Origin: Penicillus capitatus
Lineage: Eukaryota > Chlorophyta
Length of the DNA stretch: 64,000 bases
Reading direction: 5' to 3'
Assembly (NCBI GenBank): GCA_965649825.1
Contig: OZ287699.1
Location: 1,240,001-1,304,000 of the forward strand
Translations under genes and position numbers: made by a program
The notes under the pieces: model-generated
The model's database searches: none
What the model was told of the DNA's origin: nothing
Seen by the model: only the letters and a program-made list of their open reading frames with translations
Shown: piece after piece, positions 56,527 through 64,000 of the stretch
How positions within the stretch are numbered: position 1 is the stretch's first letter
Layout of the letters: each line of letters begins with the position of its first letter

Positions 56527-57577
56527 TCAGAGGCAGACACAGAAGGGAAGATCGACGACGCCACAGTCCTTGCACTTCCAGATGCCCACGGCTGCCACGA
56601 TCTCCGACTTTCCCCACAAGCATTTTCCATCGGCGCAGGCGCACTGATCTTGCTTCAACTGAGCCTCTCCGCAGCACATCTTTGCGGATTCGACGCTCGA
56701 GCACGCGGTGTAGATGCATGATGTGACCACCTCCGGGAGTTTGAACACGATGAAGCGATCTTCGAATCCTGAATCCATACAGAATCACGTGTAGGGCATC
56801 TCAGCCGAGACACGTGCCTTTCACGATGGTCTTGAAACCGGCGCAAGTCTTGACCTCGAATAACTTGACGATGCTTTCCGTAAAGATCACGAAACGTTTC
56901 TCGTCGCCCGCCAGTTTCAGCAAGGTCTCCGAGACGCGTTTAGGCTCATACTTCTCAAACTCTTTCACGAGCTCTACACAGCAACGAGCGGTGAGTGGAG
57001 GAATGGGAGAGGGATGGGGAATGAGACCAACGGCAATGAGTTTTGCTTCTGTGCCGTTGTCGTATTTGGCAATGAACACAGTGACATCAATAGGTTTGTC
57101 GCTCTTGACTTTTGTGTCGACATCAATGACAGTATCTTCGCCCTCTCCAACAGCTTTGGTCTCTGCCTTCACAGGGGCACCGTTCTTGGAAACCGCCTCT
57201 GTCGATGCTGCGACATCTGCGCCGTCCTTCGCGACAGCTGTCGTCTTTGCATTGGCGCCTTTGCCGTCTGCTTTGGATTTGGCCTGAGACAACGCACAGT
57301 TCCGTCATCCATCGAATGCGATAGTTTGCGTTGTACGCTTGCTGTAGTCGATTCGCCGTCATTGCTCAATCCGGTGGCTACGGCAGTGGCAAAGCCTCCT
57401 CCAGTGGATGTAACGACAGCGTTGCTGGATGCGCTGGCGCCGAACAGTCTACGGTCTATCAGAAACCACCACAACCGCATTTCTACTGCGCTCCGGACGA
57501 GAGAAATACTCACGGGCCTCCACCGCGACGTTATTGGCAACGAACGCCAAGAGGAGCAAGCAAACGAACTTCTTCAT
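56527..57577 (-). CDS. Secreted protein with Ala/Lys-rich middle and Cys-rich end
   Basis: Start at 57577 with a clear signal peptide (MKKFVCLLLLAFVANNVAVE). After an intron of about 58 nt (GTGAGTATTT ... CTGATAG) follows RRLFGASASSNAVVTSTGGG, then a low-complexity Ala/Lys/Gly segment (SKADGKGANAKTTAVAKDGA, VAASTEAVSKNG). A folded-looking block comes next (DVTVFIAKYDNGTEAKLIAV, VELVKEFEKYEPKRVSETLL, FVIFTESIVKLFEVKTCAG). A probable 70-nt intron within Gly joins FEDRFIVFKLPEVVTSCIYT and the Cys-rich end AKMCCGEAQLKQDQCACADG, KCLWGKSE, WKCKDCGVVDLPFCVCL. At least a dozen Cys in the last 80 residues suggest disulfides. No family recognised. The junction near 57290-57310 is uncertain. Confidence 0.5.
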
Positions 57578-57922
57578 ATCTCGACTAAGAAATAATGCAC
57601 AGAGATGGGTATACATCGAGACGTGTGGCACAGCACCTGCGAATGAAGTGAACAATGTCCAAACAACGTTCAATAGCGAATCGCGTATTCCTCTGTTTTG
57701 CCAGACAATGCAGTTGAACGAGCGTCTAGTTTTTGAATGTCCGTAGATAGCGAGAAAGCTTTAGTACGAAGACGCCGATGGATAGGACGTTGACTTTTGT
57801 GAACTTCGTTTGAGAAGGAATGGCTAGGAGAGCGATCATTCGATTCAGTTCCAACCGTTGGGGACAGTCGCAAGAAATACATGGTGAGGCGCCGTAAATG
57901 CATAGGCGGATTCCAGGCGCAC

Positions 57923-59177
57923 CTATTGGACCCCGACTTTGACTTCCTCAGCCGTCGGTTCACAACCATCGTCGACCTGATAAGACAAGAACAACGGTCG
58001 GTTCAAACATAGGGGTGCTGACCGTACTCCCATCAGTATTCCCCATTTCAGCAGCTCCCGAAAATTGGAGAGCGATAGAATCTGGGCACCCAGCTGTTTC
58101 GCTCTGGAAATGTTAGCAGAAGATGGACAACACCTAGAGCAACGCATCACGACATGGCTGGCCATTGGAAAGGAGCAAAGAAACAGATACCAGTTCGAAC
58201 AGTACAGATTCCATGCCTTCAAGTCTGTCGCTGCTTCAACAGCTTCCAACGCCGCCAAAGAGCCATCGATGTAATGCAGTCGTCTTGCATTTTGACAGAG
58301 GGATCTCTTAGAAATGTCCCTATTGACATAAGACGGAATTGGACGAAGGCCAAGCACGATGCATACGATACCGAATGGCATGGATTCGATCGGTCTCTTG
58401 GTGGAAACAGAGTCGAGGGGAGTCCGCTTTGATGTCGCCTTGATCCAAAACTGTCTTCATAATGTGTTCAGCTCCCTGAGGACAGAGGGATGTGATGATA
58501 TAGAACGGATAGGGACAGTCCTTCAAAGCATCTGCCATTCCCGGGAACACCTCGATCCACTTGAGCCATTCTTCTGGATCTTCGGCCAGCCACTTCTTCC
58601 TATGATCGCCCCTGAAAGAGAGATGGGCACTCTTTGATGCGTCACTGTTCAGTAAGGAAAGCTTCTGTCCATGCTTCGGCAGACTGGGTGGCAAAGGCGA
58701 GTGTTGTCTTCATGTGTTGGACATCGGTAATGGGGTACCCTTCGGCTGCTGACTTGACCTGAGGTCACATCATTGGAGATTAGGTTGATGTGTGTCACAC
58801 ATGTGTGCTAACCATAGCCAGTTGTTGCCAGGGGAAAAGGGAGTGGTCTTTCGACACCGTTGTCACATTCTTTAGCAATTCCGCATCATTTAAAACGGTT
58901 CTGGGCACGACGTCAGGAAACAGACTCGCGGCTGCGCGTCCAGCCGACCGCACATTCTGTGGAAGTCGATAGTGATGGTGTACAGCGTAAGTAGATATTC
59001 GACCGCAGGTAATGCATCGAGAATCAGGCACTCGAGTCCGACGACGAAGACGTCTGTTGGCGATGCAGAGGCGCGAACGACACGTCGCGTTCTTTGCACA
59101 GCGACACGAGGACGATGCCGCGTACCAAACGACGACGGTGTCGATATCCGCGGCCGAGAAACGTGACAACACGACAT
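57923..59177 (-). CDS. HAD-like protein of the plant/algal plastid type, with altered motif I
   Basis: Haloacid-dehalogenase-fold protein related to a plant and algal family of predicted phosphatases. The N-terminus (from ATG 59177) is a long Ser/Arg/Thr leader ending RRVVRASASPTD, much like a chloroplast transit peptide. Motif I reads DVFVVGLECLILDALPAV, where active members have a DFDGVL-type sequence: both Asp of DxD are replaced (Gly, Glu). Later exons give KSAAEGYPITDVQHMKTTLA, WLAEDPEEWLKWIEVFPGMA, CPYPFYIITS (motif II), and LHYIDGSLAALEAVEAATDL, KAWNLYCSNW and ILSLSNFRELLKWGI, aligning with the C-terminal core of the plant proteins (LHFVEDRLATLKNV ... W.LYLGTWGY). Introns are short; several joins (58620-58660, 58370-58300, 58160-58080) are approximate. 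Starts 96 bp from divergent RPB8. Confidence 0.5.
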
Positions 59178-59273
59178 GGTACTTTTCTGCAGCGATGGTC
59201 GATCGGCTCGTCTGTACGAATAGTCTGTTTATTGTGCGGGTCACATCTTGTTGTATTTGCTGAAGGTTGAGCG

Positions 59274-60088
59274 ATGGGTATTGACGACAGTGGCGATGTC
59301 GAAATGCGCAACGCACAGTCGTCGGCTCCCGAAGAGGAAGAGCACCAAATGGACACCTCCGATATCAAACTCGACACCGTCGTGTTGCCGGAAGGCGTGT
59401 GTCTTCTTGACAAGGCATTCGCCATTATAGAAAAAGATCCAGACGGCAAGAAATTTGACAGAGGTCATGTCACACGTTGGTCACTCTTTTTCTCACTCTT
59501 CATCGCAGTTTCGCGTTTTATCTGTCGCTGCTCCAATGCCCCTCTTGAGCTGTTATTGGACGTGAACGTCGATGTCTATCCGCTCAAGGTATGCATCGCA
59601 TCCATCCGTATCAGGCTGCCGGCGTTTGTGCGTGATCAGTAGATAGGCACGTCTATACAAGTGATGCTGACAACGACGTTGCATTATGACGGATCGCCTA
59701 TGCCCAGTACTTTCACACACGTCCGTCAAACCCTCCTTCCATAAGTGTGCAGACACAATGCGGTTTCCTGTTTAGGCACTCTATCGGCAACAGACGTTGA
59801 TGGACGAGTTCGATTACGTCTGCTTTGGACGTGTTTTCAAGATCAAGGACGCACCCGATTCAAAACTTCAGGTACTCCATCCTCTTACCAAAGGAATAGC
59901 GTCACGAGCTGATCTTGCAGGTCTTTGCTTCCTTTGGCGGTTTGATCATGCGGCTGATCGGAGATCCCGATCTTCTGGAGAAGTTTCAGATGGATCAGAA
60001 TGTCTATATCCTAACGCGTGCCTTCAGACCTGGCGGCAGTCGGAAGACGCCTTTGCATAAACGAACTCTGGGAACGGCATCGTCCTGA
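59274..60088 (+). CDS. RPB8: RNA polymerases I, II and III shared subunit RPB8 (RPABC3)
   Basis: RPB8 is an OB-fold subunit common to the three nuclear RNA polymerases. Exon 1 from 59274 contains an acidic leader, then VCLLDKAFAIIEKDPDGKKF. The 45-nt intron 59464-59508 joins to VSRFICRCSNAPLELLLDVN, giving the family phrase DPDGKKFDRVSRFICR. After an intron beginning GTATGCATCG near 59588, VMLTTTLHYDGSPMP; then, after an intron ending CTGTTTAG, MDEFDYVCFGRVFKIKD (family: ADQFEYVMYGKVYRI). A last intron (59872-59920) leads to VFASFGGLIMRLIGDPDLLE and VYILTRAFRPGGS. The N-terminal acidic extension (DSGDVEMRNAQSSAPEEEE) and the basic tail (GGSRKTPLHKRTLGTASS) exceed the usual length. Stop at 60086-60088. 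Confidence 0.5.
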
Positions 60089-60189
60089 GCACAATGGCGA
60101 CGGCGGTTGGTGATCTTGTGATAAAGGATCTATAAATTGGCTTTTCACGATCAGCTTTGTCATGTGGCAATTATTTTTTCATGTCAGAA

Positions 60190-61128
60190 TCAAGCCAGTC
60201 TTACAGATTTATTGCTCCTGGCAGGAGTGAGCGAAGACGGACCGTAGAGTACTTCGCATCGACCGACAAAAGCACCCATCATCCGTTTCACGACCTCCTC
60301 AAAGAACACTGTTGCCACCTGTTATCACACTTTCTCACGCATATTCGGAGAGGTAGGAGAGGGGACATGTTTATAGAGTGGAGACTTGAAAGCAAAGTCC
60401 ACGTGGAATGACAGCCAGCAGGTGTCTGGAGTGGGTCCCTGTTCAAACTTCCACAGACTCTCCAGGTGATGAAACAATGTGCTGTCCTCTGTCTCTGTCG
60501 TCAGACTGTTCGGCGGCTTCAGCCGGATCTTGGAGATATACCTACACACATTTTCTCACTCTTCTACGATATGCCAAATGTGTGTGTGACCTCTCAACAA
60601 ACACTTGAAATCCAACCTCCAGTTCACATTCGATATAGTTTGTGGGATTCCGTTTCAGCACCGTTGATTTGACACACCTAAGTACACCGAACCGTCATGT
60701 CACACAAGTGTGATCGTGGGCGGCTGCATGTGACCATGGTACAAATTTGTGATAATCTTCAACTTGCGATACGACTTTGAACATTTGATCTGGAGAATAA
60801 CTGTGCCACCAGGATGGCGCTCTTCTTCCTTCCGTGCTTACCCTATTAATTTACGCTCGTCGTATTTCGTCGAAGCTGCTTGGAGAAAGACGAAACGACG
60901 TGTGTGTTGCTCTCCGAATCGACAGGGGAGCAATTCTGGACGTCTCTTCTCCCATAAGGCGTTTCTGCTTGAACAGCATATCCTGCTGAAGCTACGGCCT
61001 TGGAATGGGATGCCGAGTGAAGAGGTCGATGACCACATGGTCGTTCCCCCTTGAATGGCCCGTAATGACGCCCATTGCCATTCCCCTATTGAGAAACGAC
61101 ACGTTTGCAGTAGCCGGGCGAAACGCAT
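60190..61128 (-). CDS. COQ10: Coenzyme Q-binding protein COQ10
   Basis: COQ10 is a START-domain protein of the mitochondrial inner membrane that binds ubiquinone and supports respiration. The start ATG at 61128 gives MRFARLLQTCRFSIGEWQWA and a long basic leader, fitting mitochondrial import. Then TKYDERKLIG, joined by a 41-nt intron to YSPDQMFKVVSQVEDYHKFV (family: KLIGYSPEQMF..V..VE.Y..FVPW). After an intron within Trp: CVKSTVLKRNPTNYIECELE, VGFQVFVERYISKIRLKP, and TLFHHLESLWKFEQGPTPDT, CWLSFHVDFAFKSPLY, then VFFEEVVKRMMGAFVGRCE, all matching COQ10 order. The intron joining FVER to YISK holds an AAGAGTGAG motif. Stop at 60190-60192. An in-frame ATG at 61197 would lengthen the leader by 23 residues. 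Confidence 0.5.
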
Positions 61129-61226
61129 CGATATTGAATAACAGATTCCCTTGCGAAGTAGAAGGCCGATAAGAAATTCGAAAGCTTGGGGAGACACGTC
61201 AGGATTCGATCAAAACGACGGGCACG

Positions 61227-62904
61227 TCACATCATTGTCCGCAGCGGTAAATCGATATCTCGCAGCATGCGTAGACAAGAAAGCAAATCAGGTGGAAGGC
61301 TGGTGGCGAGGTGTATCGGTTCTTGTGTTAAGGGATGCACAAAATCAAGAGTATGGGCATGGAGCATGGGTCTTTCGGGAAACGTCATGTCTCGGTGTTC
61401 CATAAACGCCCTACGCCATAACAGCTTCTCTCTGAAAAGGGAACGCCATAGATACCCTACGTCGCGCGTTTTGAACTTCGAAATTGAGCAAGAAAGCGTT
61501 TCGCATCCCCGCCGTAGGCAGAATCGCCGAGAATGGGACATCCGAGATGTTTTGCATGAACCCTATGACTGGATGACGACGTCCGAAAGCAAAATAGCGA
61601 GAAAGACCTGATTTGATGCGTCCTTCCTGTCTCAAGTTTCCACCACACCACAGACCATGCTTTTCTTTCGGCATCCTCAAATCCTCGTCCCCATTGCTCT
61701 TCAAAGCACCCGCCATCTCCAGGCACTTCCCTCGCACATTGATCAAACGCATCATCTAGAAACCGACTGCGTTCGAATTGGACGAGAGAAAGAAGCAATG
61801 GACGAGCGGGATGGACGATATAGTTTGAAATGGCTGTTCGGCCATGCTCTGACTGATAGGGGAAGGTCTTTTGCAGTTTTCTGTCTTTTGGATCTCGGGC
61901 TATGTTTGTCTCCACCTTTCCTTTTCTCTCTTTCGGCCGACCGATCACGAAGGACACATATCTCCTCGTAATCTGCAACTCCGGCATCTTCGTTTTCCAA
62001 CCTGGCATCGCGGATTCACTTCTCTTCTCTTGAACATCTCTGTAAGAAGGTGATGCACCCAGTCATTCTTGGCAACGACCAGCAGTCCACTCGTCCCGAT
62101 ATCAAGACGGTGTACGATGCCAGGACGGAAGACAACATCTGCCCTCCCCTGAAGGAGTCCTTCTTCCGGATTGGGATGTTTGGGAGAGGCCAAGGTGCGC
62201 GGCGCATCGTCGAGAGAAATGGGTTCACATTGGTAGTGATGCATGAGTGCGTGGACCAGTGTGCCTTTCCAATGCCCCGCCGAAGGATGGACGACCATAC
62301 CTGCTTTCTATAAGAGATCTCTCACCATGTCGACAAACGTCACATCATACACACCTTATTCACGACAAGCAGATCGGAATCTTCATAACAGATGTCCAAC
62401 GGTATCTCTTCCGGGACGATCTGTTTAAGAACAGCCAGTTAGACGGTGTTTTCTTTTAGGGATACATGGAACCGTCGAAGGAAGTCGCTTGTGCATTTCA
62501 AATGCCACACTGTCGCCTTTCTTGATGAGGTAGGATGGTTTCGTGCATGGACAATCATTGATCTTGACGAAACCATTCTTAATGCTCTGAGAAATCTGGG
62601 AGCGTGTTGTCTTCGAAACCTTTTCCGATAAATACGCATCTAACCGAGGACGTGACTGGAAGAATACTTAGTGCGCAATGCATGACCTCGTTGAAGTACC
62701 TCGATCTCGCAAACGCATTCGAACAGCGCATCGGAAATATCGCTGTTGGAAAGAGACGTCGTTGTACAGAAACGGCGGCGTCGGCGAGAAAAGCGTGGTA
62801 TGGAATGGAATCTCTGCCACCGTGAAGGAAGAAGAGATACGCGCCAGTATGTCATTAAGGAAATGGAATTGTTTTGCAAACGATTTCGCTGAACCCGCAT
62901 CCAC
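61227..62904 (-). CDS. RluA-family RNA pseudouridine synthase
   Basis: Converts uridine to pseudouridine in rRNA, tRNA or mRNA. An S4-like RNA-binding segment comes first (LDAYLSEKVSKTTRSQISQS, IKNGFVKIND), then DICYEDSDLLVVNK joined over a 47-nt intron to KAGMVVHPSAGHWKGTLVHA. The catalytic motif is RPGIVHRLDIGTSGLLVVAK with the active-site Asp in HRLD. Downstream: RYVSFVIGRPKERKGKVETN, KLETGRTHQIR, VHAKHLGCPILGDSAYGG, and the C-terminal LLWRRAFMEHRDMTFPERPM, LHAHTLDFVHPLTQEPI, all in RluA/RluD order. Several introns of about 45-50 nt; the one near 61440-61480 could not be joined cleanly. The N-terminus upstream of the S4 part (start near 62904) is uncertain. Bacterial-type RluD relatives in eukaryotes usually act in organelles or on cytosolic tRNA; location is unknown. 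Confidence 0.5.
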
Positions 62905-64000
62905 CCAAACCGGATAGCAGTGTAATGTGCGTTTACCTGTACCGTTGCGTTGATCGAGTGAGAAAAGTGTGAGGAATAAGGGGTGCTGGCGTGAAGAACA
63001 ATTTCTACCTTTGTGAGTTCGCGATGCTGAGCTTTTTCGTGGAGCCGACCGACCTTCGGACGTCTTGCTGGTCGATGACGACCCATAACTCTGCTGCGTG
63101 GAATAACGGTCTTTTCACGGTTGTCGCTGTGAGAGTCGACCTAACGGCCGAATCCGAACGGGATGGCGAGTCGCGCTGGGAACTCCGTCGGCAATGTATA
63201 GTTACATTAGCTAGACGGATAGAGCAGAACAGTTCCCGTCTTAATACTCAGAGATGACGTCAGTCCTCTTCTCATGCTATCGTCATGCATGACGAGTTTC
63301 TTGCATTGAACGCCACAGTCGCAACCCCGCCATGTGTCTGCTTGGCTGCTTCGCACGATGTCCTCTATACGTTGAGATCGGCAAGCAGCTTCGCTAAGCC
63401 AATCTATCAAACTGCAGTCTGGACGTCGGTCGGTCACTGTATGCGTGGGCATCCGCTGGCTAAATAACCAATCTTCGTTTTATCTGTTAGGCAACGCCAC
63501 GCCCGTCATGTCAAATGCTGTAGTGCTCAGTTTCAACCGACCAATACCATTGTACCTGTCGTAGGAGACAGCTGTTAGCTTCGCTGTTGTACCATTTGGA
63601 CAGCTGTCCCTTTCGGTCACAGCATGAGTACGCTACTTAAACGCGCCCTTGTATGGAACTCTGCCTCGTCTGTAATCATCAGTGTTGTTGTGGCTTTACC
63701 TTGACGGTACCTTTTCAACAAAAGCTGTCCGCTCTTCGCGTCCTCCTTCATCACACCGGTTATTCGTGTATCTTGGGGATTACGCGTCGGCGAGAAGTGC
63801 AACAAATCTGGTCTCGTAGAGAATATTTGTACCGACTGCCTGGTACCCTGTTGTTGTCACTCACGCGCCATAAACCAAGAAGCGAAAGAAATAGAGATGC
63901 AAAACGTGATCAAAGCACAGGCGCAAGTGCAGGCCACCCGGTACAGCAGATGCAAAGAAACGTACTCGGATATTCTCACAGCGGATTTGTCATTAATGCC
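62905..64000. other. Right-end interval without a recognised gene
   Basis: Both strands carry only short open stretches. No RNA gene or repeat recognised. It may include the 5' region of the pseudouridine synthase gene and part of a gene that continues past the window. Confidence 0.5.

Overview
The window is nuclear DNA from a compact eukaryotic genome, most likely a protist. Genes are broken by many very short introns: the 30 or so I could resolve by protein continuity are nearly all 42-58 nt, GT-AG, with one probable GC-AG. Neighbouring start codons are often about 50-110 bp apart. The taxon cannot be fixed from this sequence. Secreted PAN/Apple proteins and serine-protease homologues recall oomycetes. 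An AccB-type biotin carboxyl carrier protein and several presequence-like N-termini (AKR, HAD protein, BCCP) would fit an organelle-bearing alga-like lineage. I treat the affiliation as open.

Layout. 1-6.5 kb: C-terminal part of VPS13, a solitary 5S rRNA gene, a Pol III subunit (RPC9/CRCP) and the gamma-tubulin recruiter NEDD1. 7-15 kb: an accessory stretch with a secreted ankyrin/trypsin-like pseudoprotease, a Cys-rich secreted candidate, a secreted Gly/His-rich protein and a secreted PAN protein. 15.4-18.0 kb: a complete 2.6-kb LTR element carrying only a gag-like gene, with a 1-kb inverted-repeat DNA element nested in it. 18.9-25.3 kb: a ~2,100-residue NACHT protein with 22 tandem 37-residue HEAT repeats, almost intron-free. 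26.6-32.3 kb: PLAC8 protein, BCCP, a long coiled-coil protein and a small protein. 33.8-34.8 kb: a second PAN protein. 37.2-40.5 kb: an orphan membrane protein and an aldo-keto reductase.

41.3-63 kb is gene-dense housekeeping DNA: coiled-coil protein, PAQR receptor-like protein, centromeric histone H3, a mitochondrial-looking coiled-coil protein, AK6, a small membrane protein, another coiled-coil protein, exportin CSE1, NOT2, an FP (PI31/FBXO7) domain protein with tail anchor, a secreted Cys-rich protein, a HAD-like protein, RPB8, COQ10 and an RluA-type pseudouridine synthase.

The genes do not form one pathway. Two themes stand out: nuclear machinery (5S rRNA, RPC9, RPB8, NOT2, cenH3, CSE1, NEDD1) and surface or secreted/defence-like functions clustered beside mobile DNA (pseudoprotease, PAN proteins, NACHT-HEAT). 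Exon boundaries were inferred by eye from splice sites and protein continuity; where a junction is unresolved the entry says so.
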